A DNA stretch of 64,000 nucleotides from Mycolicibacterium moriokaense (GTDB lineage Bacteria; Actinomycetota; Actinomycetes; Mycobacteriales; Mycobacteriaceae): contig NZ_AP022560.1 in the NCBI RefSeq assembly GCF_010726085.1, forward strand, positions 5,084,001 to 5,148,000, in the 5' to 3' direction. Positions 29,116 through 37,729 of the stretch are shown here, piece by piece. Position 1 is the first letter of the stretch. Each line of letters begins with the position of its first letter. Position numbers and translations under genes: made by a program. The notes under the pieces are model-generated. The model was not told where the DNA came from. It did no database searches and saw only the letters and a list, made by a program, of their open reading frames with translations.

Positions 29116-29747
29116 TCGCCGAAGATTCGGCGCTGCTGCGCGCAGGTATCGAACGCATCCTGACCGACGCCGGCCACGACGTGGTCGGCAGCGTGCCGGA
29201 TGCGACGAACCTGCTGCGCCTGGTCAACGAGACCCGCCCGGATCTGGTGATCGTCGATGTCAGGATGCCGCCGACCTTCACCGATGAGGGAATCCGCTGC
29301 GCGGCCCTGCTGCGCAGTCAGAATCCCGAGTCGCCCGTACTGGTGTTGTCGCACTACGTCGAGGAGCGCTACGCCTCGGACCTCATCACCTCGGACACCC
29401 GCGGTTTCGGGTACCTGCTGAAGGACCGCGTCGCGGACGTACCGGCGTTTCTGGACGCGGTCAACGTCGTCGGCGGGGGCGGGACGCTGCTCGACCCCGA
29501 AGTCGTGTCTCAGATCCTCGCGCGGTCGCATCGCCGCAGCGCGCTCGACCAGCTCACTACTCGCGAGAGCGAGGTACTGCAACTGATGGCGGAAGGCAGG
29601 ACCAACTCGGCGATCGCCTCGACACTGCACATGTCGACCGGATCCGCGGAGAAGCACATCGCCTCCATCTTCGCGAAACTCGGCCTGGTGCAAGACGACA
29701 CCGAAAACCGCCGAGTCCTCGCCGTTCTGCGCTACCTCGAGTCGTGA
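29103..29747 (+). CDS. LuxR/NarL-family response regulator
   Basis: A 214-residue response regulator: a receiver domain with the acidic pair in IAEDSALL and the phospho-acceptor Asp52 in VIVDVRMPP, then a C-terminal LuxR-type helix-turn-helix with LTTRESEVLQLMAEGRTN and STGSAEKHIASIFAKL. It overlaps the kinase gene by 13 bp, so the two are cotranscribed. The GGGGGTTAACCCCC palindromes nearby are candidate targets, but nothing in the sequence proves it. The two genes downstream follow without gaps and are probably in the same operon. Confidence 0.9.
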   Translation: MRIVIAEDSALLRAGIERILTDAGHDVVGSVPDATNLLRLVNETRPDLVIVDVRMPPTFTDEGIRCAALLRSQNPESPVLVLSHYVEERYASDLITSDTRGFGYLLKDRVADVPAFLDAVNVVGGGGTLLDPEVVSQILARSHRRSALDQLTTRESEVLQLMAEGRTNSAIASTLHMSTGSAEKHIASIFAKLGLVQDDTENRRVLAVLRYLES

Positions 29748-29764
29748 TCGAAAGGAATGAAGTC

Positions 29765-30226
29765 ATGACGAACATGAAGTCCGACCGCGAGGTGATCGAG
29801 GCCGCCCTTGCGCTCATCGAGGCCGACAACGGGTGGACCCAGGGCACTTACTGGCGCGACGCCGACGGCTACGAGCTGCTGCCGTCCGTCGAGGTCCCGG
29901 GCGAATGGGTGCGAGTGCGCACCGAGCACGTCGGCGAGGGAGGCTATCGCGCGCACACCGATGCCGGTTCGACACCGTGCAGCTTCTGTCTCCAGGGAGC
30001 GCTGCGCATGGCCGCCGGCTGCTGGGGTTTCGGGCAGCCCACTCCGGGACATGAGCAGGTCGAGCGGCTGGAGGGCCTGCTGCTGCAGATGGCCAACTCG
30101 GTGGCCGCGCCGGGCTGGATCAGCCTGCCCGCCTTCAATGACGACGCTCGGACCACCCATGCCGACGCGATCCTGGTGCTCAAGCATGCCGCCGCACACC
30201 TCGAGGCGCAGGAGCGGCAGCCGTGA
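29765..30226 (+). CDS. DUF6197-like conserved hypothetical protein
   Basis: A 153-residue soluble protein of unknown function. Features seen are EALALIEADNGWTQGTYWRDADG near the N-terminus (about 17-39), SFCLQGALRMAAG in the middle, with the Cys-Ala-type helix typical of the DUF6197 group, and a C-terminal helix with DAILVLKHAAAH. I prefer the ATG at 29765 with AAAGGA upstream; a GTG at 29744 overlapping the regulator stop is the alternative. It belongs to the two-component operon by position. No catalytic residues are recognised. Confidence 0.65.
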   Translation: MTNMKSDREVIEAALALIEADNGWTQGTYWRDADGYELLPSVEVPGEWVRVRTEHVGEGGYRAHTDAGSTPCSFCLQGALRMAAGCWGFGQPTPGHEQVERLEGLLLQMANSVAAPGWISLPAFNDDARTTHADAILVLKHAAAHLEAQERQP

Positions 30227-30693
30227 GCAAGGTCGACGTCGCCGAACGACCGCCCGAATTGAAGGGCGGTCACCGCACGATGATGCGGTTCGCACTCGTG
30301 CTCATCGCTGTATTGGTGTCCATCGGCAGCTTGATCAGCCTCTGCGTTATCGCTTTCGGGGTGAGCAGCATTCGCGTCGTCACGGACACGCAGGCGCTGC
30401 CGACCACGACGCGGGTGTTGGACATCAACACTGGCGACGTGCCGGTAGATGTCCGCCTCGTCACCGACGCCGATGTCAAGGAGCCCCGCGTCGACCTGCG
30501 TTTGGTCACGCGTGGTGACGGCACGCACCTGGCTGTCGCCGAGAACGCTGCCGACAGCCGAGTCACGCTCAGCGACAGCGGCTCCGGGTTCCTGTGGTTC
30601 AATCGCACCGGCGAGATCAAGGTGGTCCTTCCGCCTGATCTTGCGCAGGGTATGAGCGTGACGGTCAACAACCAGGCCCGCTCGATAGCCTGA
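30223..30693 (+). CDS. Single-pass membrane protein, probably 3'-truncated
   Basis: A 156-residue protein that starts with a GTG overlapping the previous stop by 4 bp. It has one transmembrane helix (about residues 21-47) and an extracellular beta-rich part with repeats of the type VRLVTDAD and VDLRLVTRGD. From memory of the family, homologues downstream of such kinase/regulator pairs are about twice as long and continue with a beta-strand repeat domain (DUF4097-like). Here the frame stops after VNNQARSIA, and remnant sequence follows. I infer that a rearrangement removed the C-terminal half. Confidence 0.55.
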   Translation: MSKVDVAERPPELKGGHRTMMRFALVLIAVLVSIGSLISLCVIAFGVSSIRVVTDTQALPTTTRVLDINTGDVPVDVRLVTDADVKEPRVDLRLVTRGDGTHLAVAENAADSRVTLSDSGSGFLWFNRTGEIKVVLPPDLAQGMSVTVNNQARSIA

Positions 30694-30742
30694 TTCCCCG
30701 AAATAGCCTGTAGCTCAGGGTATTTAATCCACCAGCCCAGCC

Positions 30743-30975
30743 TCAGCGCGCGTCGGCCCACACGTCGGCGCGGTGTACCGGCAGACCGTGGCCGGGCAGT
30801 AGGTGCTCGACGGGCAACGCGCGCAAGCGCTCTTCACTGCGCGTCGCGGCGGCGTTATCGACGGTCTCCGGGATGAACCACGCCTGGCCGCCTGCACTCA
30901 ATACCGCGTCGCCCGAGATGAGGGTCCCGCTGTCGGCATGCCAGAAGGCGGTCGAACCGTCCGATCGGTGGGCGC
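30743..30975 (-). pseudogene. Metallo-beta-lactamase-fold hydrolase remnant (C-terminal part)
   Basis: About 75 residues in one minus-strand frame match the second half of an MBL-fold hydrolase. HRSDGSTAFWHADSGTLISG corresponds to the third metal-ligand region and following strand, and VEHLLPGHGLPV contains the final His ligand. The N-terminal half with the HxHxDH motif is missing: upstream of about 30975 the frame reads unrelated sequence before the 48-residue peptide ORF on the other strand. It is therefore a decayed fragment, next to the apparently truncated membrane protein gene. Confidence 0.7.
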
Positions 30976-31059
30976 ATCGGGATCGCGCCGCGAGCAATAG
31001 TTGACGTACCAATCGGGCTTCGAATTTGGCGGAGCCCTCCAATTCGAAAGGTACGAACG

Positions 31060-31206
31060 ATGAAAAACGCAAAGAACGGCACTCAGACGGTCAAGGTCGG
31101 CAGGCTGACCATCGCCAGCCCCGCAGGGCGACCGGCCCCCGATGCCTACTGCGTCGTCAAGGCCAGCGCCGTTGTCTGCGTCCCCTGCTTTGGACTGGTG
31201 GCGTAG
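31060..31206 (+). CDS. 48-residue cysteine-containing peptide, possible RiPP precursor
   Basis: A short ORF with ATG at 31060 and a GAAAGG site eight bases upstream. It encodes 48 residues: a polar, basic N-terminal half (MKNAKNGTQTVKVGR, leader-like) and a hydrophobic C-terminal half with three cysteines at 31, 40 and 43 (DAYCVVKASAVVCVPCFG). I recognise no family. It ends 6 bp before the GTG of the IS-interrupted gene, and a small PqqD/RRE-like protein follows on the far side of the IS. That arrangement resembles precursor plus modification partner in ribosomally made peptides; this is inference. It could also be a short hypothetical protein with another role. Confidence 0.45.
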   Translation: MKNAKNGTQTVKVGRLTIASPAGRPAPDAYCVVKASAVVCVPCFGLVA

Positions 31207-31420
31207 GCGACGTGGCGCTTGAAGGTCAACTTGCAGAGGCGTTGGCATTCAACGCCCCATCTGTCATCGATCGACCCGTCAAGAACCGGGTCACCAGCGA
31301 CTCGGCTTTCGCAGAACGGTTTTTCACTGAAGCAACGAAGTACCTCGTGCTGTGTGTCAATGGCCAACTCGATGTCCCCGCTGGTGGCCGGATAAAAGTC
31401 CCCACCCCGTGCGGTGATTC

Positions 31421-32233
31421 CTAGGTTGTGGTGGCGTTCTCCTTTCGGTGTTGGGCGTCTTTCATGCGGTAGGACTGGCCGTCGGTGATGACGACGGTGG
31501 CGTGGTGCAGGAGCCGGTCGAGGATGCTGACCGCGGTGGTCTGCTCGGGCAGGAACCGTCCCCATTGTTCGAAGGGCCAGTGCGACCCGATGGCCAAGGA
31601 GCGGCGTTCGTAGGCGCCGGCGACGAGCCGGAACAACAGCTGGGTGCCGGTGTCATCCAGTGGTGCGAAGCCGAGCTCGTCGAGAATGATGAGGTCGACT
31701 CGCAGCAGCGATTCGATGATCTTGCCGACGGTGTTGTCGGCCATCCCGCGGTAGAGCGTCTCCACGAGGTCGGCGGCGGCGAAGTAACGCACCTTGAGGC
31801 CGGCGTGGATCGCCGCGGTCCCCAACCCGATCAACGTGTGGCTCTTGCCGGTCCCGGCGGGGCCGATGATCGCCAGGTTCCGTTGTGCGCGTATCCATTC
31901 CAGACTTGACAGGTAGTCGAACACCTTCGGTTGGATCGACGATGTGGCCACATCGAAGCTCTCCAATGTCTTGGGCACGGGGAACGCGGCGGCCTTGAGC
32001 CGGTTGACGACGTTGGAAGCATCCCGAGCGGCCAGCTCGGTCTCCACCAGGGTCCGCAGCACCTCTTCAGGGGTCCAGCGTTGGGTCTTGGCGGTGATCA
32101 ACACCTCCGGTGCCGTCCGCCGGATCGCCGCCAGCTTCAACCGCCGCAGCCCGGCATCCAGATCGGCATCCAATGGTGGAACCGACGGGGGTGCAATGGT
32201 TTTGGTATCGGTCAACGGTGCTGTCTTGGTCAC
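31421..32233 (-). CDS. istB: IS21 transposition helper ATPase IstB
   Basis: A 270-residue AAA+ ATPase that assists IstA in strand transfer. The Walker A motif is GPAGTGKSHT, the Walker B region is VDLIILDELGFAPLD, and GSHWPFEQWGRF is characteristic of the IstB C-terminal half. The N-terminal region with LKLAAIRRTAPEVL is the usual helical domain. Its start overlaps the istA stop by 4 bp (ATGA), as in other IS21 elements. The frame is intact and of normal length for the family. Confidence 0.95.
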   Translation of the reverse strand: MTKTAPLTDTKTIAPPSVPPLDADLDAGLRRLKLAAIRRTAPEVLITAKTQRWTPEEVLRTLVETELAARDASNVVNRLKAAAFPVPKTLESFDVATSSIQPKVFDYLSSLEWIRAQRNLAIIGPAGTGKSHTLIGLGTAAIHAGLKVRYFAAADLVETLYRGMADNTVGKIIESLLRVDLIILDELGFAPLDDTGTQLLFRLVAGAYERRSLAIGSHWPFEQWGRFLPEQTTAVSILDRLLHHATVVITDGQSYRMKDAQHRKENATTT

Positions 32234-33724
32234 GACATCACCTCACCGTCAGCGACGGGTGCGACCCGGTAGGCCTCCAGAGACCGGGTCGGGGCGACCG
32301 GCAGGTCCAGGATCAACGCATCCCCGGCTTCGCGTGGCTGCGGGGCGCCGGTGCCGGCGGCCAGGATGGAGCGCACGTCGGCGGCGCGGAACCGCCGGAA
32401 CGCCACCGCCCGGTGCAGTGCCGCCACCAATTGCCGCTCACCGTGGGCGGCGCCCAGGGCGAGCAGGATCTCCAGCTCCGAGGCCAGTCGGGTGTTGCCG
32501 ATCGCCGCAGCGCCGACCAGGAACGCCTGCGCGTCTTCACCGAGGTCGCAGAACTGCTTCTCCACGGTGGTCTTGGGCCGTGGTCCGCGGTTCGGTGCCG
32601 GCCGCGGTCCGTCGTAATGCTCGTCGAGGATTGAGGCGCCACCGGGTGCGATGAGTTCGTGTTCGGCCACGACCACCCCGGTGGCCGGCTCGAGCAGGCA
32701 CACCGCGCCGTGATCGACCACGACGGCCACGCTGGTCCCGATCAGCCGGGTCGGTACCGAGTAGCGGGCCGACCCGTATCGCACACGACAACCGGTCGAC
32801 CTTACGGAGCACCGAGGGTGCACCGATCTGCAAGCGTAGCGATGGGAGTGGTTGTAGCAGTTCACGTTCGGTTACCAGTCGGTCGTCGGGGATCGCTTGG
32901 ATCTCCGAATGCGCCGTGGCGTTGACCTCGGCGCACCAGGCGGCCGCGGCGGCATTGGCCGACCGGAGGTCGACCGCCACACCGTCGACGGCGGCCTGGG
33001 TCAGCAGCGGCACGGCCAGGTCGCGTTGGGCGTAGCCGCACAGGTTCTCCACAATGCCCTTGGACTGCGGGTCGCCTGCATGGCAGAAGTCCGGCGCGAA
33101 CCCGTAGTGCGTCGCGAAGCGGACGTAGCCCGGGGTCGGGACGACCACGTTCGCGACCACCCCGCCCTTGAGGCAGGCCATCCGGTCGGCCAGCACCCGC
33201 GCCGGAACGCCGCCGATGACGCCCATGGCTTCGGCGATCAACGCCAGCGTGGTGGAGGCTTTCTGGTCGGTGGCGAACCGCACGAAGCGCCACCGGGAGA
33301 ACGCCAGCACCGCGCAGAACAAGAACAGCCCCGGCGCGGCCTGGGCCCAATCGATCACCAGATACTCTCCCGGCGCCCACACTGCCGGGCGGCGGCCACG
33401 GTGATTGTTACTGCGCCACAACGCTTTCGTCTCAGCGACCAGGCGCCGGAAATTACGCGGCGAGCCCTGGTAGCCGGCGGTGCGGGCGATCGGCAGCAGC
33501 CGTTTGGCCGAGATCCGACCCTGGGACTTCTCGACACGTTCAGCGACCAGATCGGCCACCGCATCGTAGTTGTGGACACGCTCGGCTCGCGGCACCGGCA
33601 GCACGCCGGCCTGGTCGGCCTCGAACTTGGCCACGACACGTCTGACGGTCTTATGGGTGGTGCCGCACGCATCGGCGGCAGCCCGGTACGACCCGAGCTG
33701 TTGATAGGCAGAAATAATGTCCAT
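32230..33724 (-). pseudogene. istA: IS21 transposase IstA, frameshifted
   Basis: The DDE transposase starts MDIISAYQQLGSYRAAADAC (ATG at 33724, AAGGA upstream). It has a helix-turn-helix, then catalytic segments YLVIDWAQAAP, VLADRMACLKGG and FCHAGDPQSKGIVEN. After VDRLSCAIR the frame is lost near 32783 and the expected C-terminal part (SARYSVPTRLIGTSVAVVVD) continues in another frame down to the stop at 32230. The site is TCGTGTGCGATAC; the family expectation is one more GT, so loss of one dinucleotide is the simplest explanation. The break removes about 180 C-terminal residues. Confidence 0.85.
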
Positions 33725-34228
33725 GCGGTCCTTCGCAGACTTCAATGGAACTCCCCGGTGGTGGTGGCGATTGGTTGGCGCCTTCACCGTCACCATCGGG
33801 GCCCGCAGTTCCTGATCGACACGACGAACACGAGGTGGGGACTTTTATCTGGCCACCAACGGGGACCTCCACTTGGCCACCAGTGGGGACTTTTTCATGG
33901 CCACGGACACTGTGCGCGGCGACGCCTGGCGTGTCGTTTGGCATGTGTTCAGCAATGGTGGACGAAGCCTGGCACGCATTCGTCCTCTTCACCGCCGAGT
34001 ACGCGGAGTTCGGTCAGCGCTACTTCGGACAGTACGTTCACCATGCGCCCGTAAGCGATCACGGTGGCGGCGAGGGAAAGGCGGAGGGCGATCGGCCCCA
34101 AAATACGGCTTCCTTCAACGATTTTCGTCAACGGTATGAGGAGCTGTACGGCCACCCCCTGCCGGACGTCTGGTACGACGGAAACAACGTCGCAGCGAGC
34201 AGCCGTCATCAACGAGAGGACGGGGAGT

Positions 34229-34444
34229 TTGACCGTCCGCGTGGACGACGGCACCGTTCACCTGGTGGACGACTCCGAAGGAATCGTGCTCTCCGTCAAC
34301 GACGTGGCGCTTGAGGCCATCGATTTCATCGCTCGGGTGGACGGCTTCTACGTGCGCGAGCTACCCGGCGGCGTCACCACAGAAGAGAAGATCGGCGTGA
34401 TCCAGCCGCTGATCCGGCTGGGCGTGCTGCGCCTGGCACCCTAA
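34229..34444 (+). CDS. Small PqqD/RRE-like winged-helix protein
   Basis: About 71 residues from a TTG at 34229, with AGAGGA eight bases upstream. The start is TVRVDDGTVHLVDDSEGIV (two or three beta strands), then LSVNDVALEAIDFIARVDGF, then a hinge and VIQPLIRLGVLRLAP. That order, strands followed by a three-helix winged-helix end with a closing L-x-x-L-G-V-L motif, resembles PqqD-type RiPP recognition elements. Similarity is by pattern only, and TTG is a rare start. It overlaps the 3' end of the IS-split gene, so the two were probably translated from one message with the peptide ORF. Confidence 0.5.
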   Translation: MTVRVDDGTVHLVDDSEGIVLSVNDVALEAIDFIARVDGFYVRELPGGVTTEEKIGVIQPLIRLGVLRLAP

Positions 34445-34460
34445 CGTGCCACGCATATGA

Positions 34461-34496
34461 GAAATGGCCCCCGGAGCTTCCTCCGAGGGCCATTTC
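34461..34496. terminator. Bidirectional terminator hairpin before the initiator tRNA
   Basis: GAAATGGCCC pairs with GGGCCATTTC, and CGGAG with CTCCG inside it, with one mismatch and a CTTC loop. It lies 17 bp after the RRE-like ORF and 7 bp from the tRNA 3' end, so it can end both transcripts. Confidence 0.8.
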
Positions 34497-34502
34497 ACCT
34501 AG

Positions 34503-34576
34503 TAGCGGGGACAGGATTCGAACCTGCGACCTCTGGGTTATGAGCCCAGCGAGCTACCGAGCTGCTCCACCCCGCG
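34503..34576 (-). tRNA. Initiator tRNA-fMet (CAT)
   Basis: A 74-base tRNA on the minus strand without encoded CCA. The acceptor strand is CGCGGGG paired to CCCCGC with a C1-T72 mismatch. The anticodon stem-loop CTGGG-CTCATAA-CCCAG holds three G-C pairs next to the loop, and the T-arm is GCAGG-TTCGAAT-CCTGT. The unpaired first position and the GGG/CCC stem mark it as initiator rather than elongator tRNA-Met. It forms the boundary between the accessory patch and the conserved core block. Confidence 0.93.
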
Positions 34577-34639
34577 TCGGGTAAACGCAAGGTTACCGAA
34601 GGCGCAGGTGCAGCTCCAAATCGAGTGCTCAGCCGCCCG

Positions 34640-37600
34640 CTAGCGCGTCGACTGGTACTTCTTCACCGCGTCGTCGAGCCGCTGCAGGGCCTGACCGAAC
34701 TCGGCGAAGTTGCCACTCGTCTGTGCCGCCTGCAGCGCGTCCAGCGCCGTGTTGACGTCTTGCAGCGCTGCGGCTTTGGCAGCCGACAACTGCACCGGCC
34801 CGCCCGGCGGGACGGCTGCGGGCACCTGCGCATCCGGTGTTCGCTGATTGCCGGGCGGGGGCGTAGCCGGTGGCTGGCCGTCGGACGGTGTGGCCTGCGG
34901 CTGCCCATTGGTCACCGGGCCCGTCGGCGCCGGACCGGTGGCGGTGGCGTCCGCGCCCGGCCCGAACAGCTCGGTGAGCGCGTCGCGCACCGTCGGCCCA
35001 TAGCCGACCTTGTCGTTGTACATCATCGCGACCCGGATCAGGCGGGGGTACGTCGACGCCGCGTCGCTGGTGCCCGGTGACGCGTACACGGGTGCCACGT
35101 ACAGCAGGCCGCCCTGAGCGACCGGCAGCGTGAGCAGATTGCCCCACCGGATGCGGTTCTGATTGTCACGGCCGATGACACCGAGGTCCTGGCTTACCGC
35201 GGTGTCGGTACTGATCGCGTTGAACGCCAGCTTCGGACCGTTGACCTGACCGGGAATGGTCAACACCGTGATCTTGCCGTAGGTCGCAGGATCGGAGCTC
35301 GCACTGATGTACGCGGCGAGGAAGTCGCGGCGGAACCGGTTCATCGCACTGGTCAGCTGGAACGACGCTGAGCTGTCGTTGCGGGCAAGGTCTTTGGCGA
35401 CGATGTAATACGGCGGCTGATAGCTGCTCGCGGTCGGGTTCGGGTCGAGCGGCACATCCCAGAAGTCCGACGTCGAGAAGAACGTCACGGGATCGTCGAC
35501 GTGGTACTTGGCCAAGAGCGCACGCTGAACCTTGAACAAATCCTCGGGATACCGCAGGTGCTGTTGCAGTTCAGGGGTGATCTCGCTCTTGGGCTTGACC
35601 GTGTCCGGGAACACCTTCATCCACGCCTGCAGCACCGGATCCTGCTCGTCCTGCGCATACAGCGTCACCGTGCCGTCGTACGCGTCGACCGTCGCCTTGA
35701 CCGAGTTGCGGATGTACGACACCTGCTTGTCGATCTGCAGTCGGTTGGCGGCCACCTCGGTGGAATCCGCCGTGGCACTGGACAGCGTCGTCAGCTGTGA
35801 GTACGGGTAGTTGTCCAGCGTGGTGTAGCCGTCCACAATCCACACCATCCGCTTGTTCACGATGGCTGGATAAACGGTCGTGTCGGTGGTCAGCCACGGC
35901 GCAGCGGCCTCGACGCGCTCAGCCGGGTCACGATTGAACAGGATCTTGCTGTTCGGGCCGATCACGTTGGAGAACAAGAAGTTCCGCTCGGCGAACTTGG
36001 CCGCGAACACCGAGCGCGCCAGCCAACTGCCGACGGGCACGCCGCCGCGACCGCTGTAGGTGTAGTTCTTGGTCTCGGTGTTGGTTTCGTAGTCGTACTC
36101 GCGGTCGACGTCGCCGTTCTTGCCCACGATCGCGTAGTCGGCCGCCGTGTTCGCGATCACCGGGCCGAAGTAGATCCGCGGCTGGTCCAGCGGAGCCGGC
36201 CCCGGCGAGATGACGCTGCCGTTGGCGCCGACGACGCTCGCCAGAAACTCTGGATAGCCGCCGTTCTGGTTGGGGTCGTTGGCGACGCCGCGGACGGTGT
36301 TGGCCGGCGAGGCGATGAAACCGTTGCCGTGCGTGTAGACGGTGTGCCGGTTGATCCAGTCGCGCTGGTTGTCGATCAGCCGGTCGGGGTTGAGTTCGCG
36401 GGCAGCGACGACGTAGTCACGCAGATTTCCGTCGCGCGCCGTATAGCGGTCCATCGCCAGGTGATCCGGGAAGTAGTAGAAGTTCTTGCCCTGCTGGAAC
36501 TGGGTGAACGCCGGGCTGACGATCGTGGGGTCGAGCAACCGGATGTTCGACGTCGTAGCCCGGTCATCGGCCACCTGCTGGGCCGTGGTCTGCGCATCCC
36601 CGCTGTAATCGCGGTAGGTGACCGTTTCATCGGTCAACCCGTAGGCCTGTCTGGTGGCCGTAATGCTTCTGCTGATGTATTCGCTTTCCTTCTGCGCCGC
36701 GTTCGGCTTGACGCTGAACTGCTCGACCACCAGCGGCCACCCGGCGCCGATCACCAACGACGACAACAGCAACAGCACGACACCGATTGCGGGGATTCGC
36801 AAGTCGCGCAACACGATCGCGGAGAAGACGGCCACCGCGCAGATGACCGCGATGGCCATCAGGATCAGCTTCGCGGGTAGGACCGCGTTGATATCCGTAT
36901 AGCCAGCGCCTGTGAACGGCTTGCCACCGCGGGTGTGGCTCAACAGTTCGTAGCGGTCAAACCAGTACGCAACGGCCTTGAGCAGCATCAGGATGCCGAC
37001 CAGGGTGATCAGCTGGATGCGCGCCGCACGGCTCAGCGCACCGGTGCGACCCGACAACCGGATACCCCCGAAAAGGTAGTGGCCCAACAGGTTCGCGATG
37101 AACGCCAGGAATGTCGCGACGAACAGGAAGCTCAGCACCAGCCGGTAGAACGGCAGATCGAACGCGTAGAAGCCGAGATCCTTGCCGAATTGCGGGTCGT
37201 TGATGCCAAAGCTGCCGCCGTGAAGGAACAGCTGGATGCGGGCCCAGTAGCTTTGCGCCACAATCCCGGCCAGGAACCCGATGAAGGCCGGAACGCCGAT
37301 GCCGATGAGCCGCAACCGGGTCATCACCGCGGTGCGGTACCGCGCGACCGGGTCGTTGGGGCCGTTGGTGGGGACGAAGACGGGGCGGGTGCGGTAGGCC
37401 AGCGCCAGCCCGGTGAAGACGATCGCGCCGATCACCACCGCGGCAACAAGGAAGACCACGAGGCGGGTGACCAGCTGGGTGGTGAATACCGAGCGGTATC
37501 CGAGCTCGCCGTACCACAGCCAGTCGACGTAGGTGTCGATCAGACGTGGCCCGACCAATAGAAGCAAGACGAATACCGCGGCGACCGCGATGAGTACTCG

Positions 37601-37648
37601 GCTACGTCTGGTCAGCTTCGGCATTCTTGCCGCGGGCCGCATACCCAC
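34640..37648 (-). CDS. UPF0182 family membrane protein (Rv3193c-like)
   Basis: A 1,002-residue protein with about seven transmembrane helices in the first 310 residues, then a long extracytoplasmic domain, and a Pro/Gly/Ala-rich low-complexity stretch (about 885-955) before a helical C-terminus. Repeated UPF0182 hallmarks include [34 protein letters not shown] and [11 protein letters not shown]. The GTG at 37648 is given as start; ATGs at 37642 and 37624 (MPKLTRRS) are equally possible, the last matching the M. tuberculosis length best. Function is unknown. It begins the core block and is convergent with nothing; the tRNA lies downstream. Confidence 0.9.
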   Translation of the reverse strand: MGMRPAARMPKLTRRSRVLIAVAAVFVLLLLVGPRLIDTYVDWLWYGELGYRSVFTTQLVTRLVVFLVAAVVIGAIVFTGLALAYRTRPVFVPTNGPNDPVARYRTAVMTRLRLIGIGVPAFIGFLAGIVAQSYWARIQLFLHGGSFGINDPQFGKDLGFYAFDLPFYRLVLSFLFVATFLAFIANLLGHYLFGGIRLSGRTGALSRAARIQLITLVGILMLLKAVAYWFDRYELLSHTRGGKPFTGAGYTDINAVLPAKLILMAIAVICAVAVFSAIVLRDLRIPAIGVVLLLLSSLVIGAGWPLVVEQFSVKPNAAQKESEYISRSITATRQAYGLTDETVTYRDYSGDAQTTAQQVADDRATTSNIRLLDPTIVSPAFTQFQQGKNFYYFPDHLAMDRYTARDGNLRDYVVAARELNPDRLIDNQRDWINRHTVYTHGNGFIASPANTVRGVANDPNQNGGYPEFLASVVGANGSVISPGPAPLDQPRIYFGPVIANTAADYAIVGKNGDVDREYDYETNTETKNYTYSGRGGVPVGSWLARSVFAAKFAERNFLFSNVIGPNSKILFNRDPAERVEAAAPWLTTDTTVYPAIVNKRMVWIVDGYTTLDNYPYSQLTTLSSATADSTEVAANRLQIDKQVSYIRNSVKATVDAYDGTVTLYAQDEQDPVLQAWMKVFPDTVKPKSEITPELQQHLRYPEDLFKVQRALLAKYHVDDPVTFFSTSDFWDVPLDPNPTASSYQPPYYIVAKDLARNDSSASFQLTSAMNRFRRDFLAAYISASSDPATYGKITVLTIPGQVNGPKLAFNAISTDTAVSQDLGVIGRDNQNRIRWGNLLTLPVAQGGLLYVAPVYASPGTSDAASTYPRLIRVAMMYNDKVGYGPTVRDALTELFGPGADATATGPAPTGPVTNGQPQATPSDGQPPATPPPGNQRTPDAQVPAAVPPGGPVQLSAAKAAALQDVNTALDALQAAQTSGNFAEFGQALQRLDDAVKKYQSTR

Positions 37649-37729
37649 TCGTCAACTCCAGTTTCTAACCGTTGGCATACGTCTTCATCGACGTGCCATA
37701 ACTCTACGCATGCGAACAGAGAGGTCGAT

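Larger units (their letters stand above)
31355..33909 (-). mobile_element. IS21-family insertion sequence, 2,555 bp, with 5-bp target duplication
   Basis: It is bounded by TGTC...GACA termini. The outer 35 bases of both ends align (TGTC-NN-TGGCCA, then GTCCCC-N-CTGGTGGCC), and a second block, GTGGGGACTTTTATC, recurs inward at both ends: the multiple terminal repeats of IS21 elements. The 5-bp target CTGTG is present at 31350-31354 and again at 33910-33914. The interior holds istA and istB with a 4-bp overlap. istA has a frameshift, so this copy is probably not autonomous. It interrupts a GRDP-like gene, and the intact duplication implies a fairly recent insertion. Confidence 0.92.
31212..34314 (+). 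pseudogene. GRDP-like (glycine-rich-domain-type) gene split by the IS21 element
   Basis: The two halves, 31212-31354 and 33910-34314, form one frame of about 180 codons once the insertion and one CTGTG copy are removed; the join reads TKYLVLC-AATPGVSFGMC. The C-terminal half holds MVDEAWHAFVLFTAEYAEF and YFGQYVHHAP, the W-H and H-H signature I associate with GRDP-like proteins (PF07173-type). It then has FRQRYEELYGHPLPDVWYDG. Translation would start at the GTG at 31212, 6 bp after the peptide ORF. The last 86 bp overlap the next ORF, so the true 3' end is uncertain. Function is unknown; the gene is inactivated here. Confidence 0.6.

Noticed and set aside
32897..34054. Plus-strand open frame of about 385 codons across istA and the IS right end
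   Set aside because: It is antisense to a well-matched transposase and crosses the IS boundary; no protein features.
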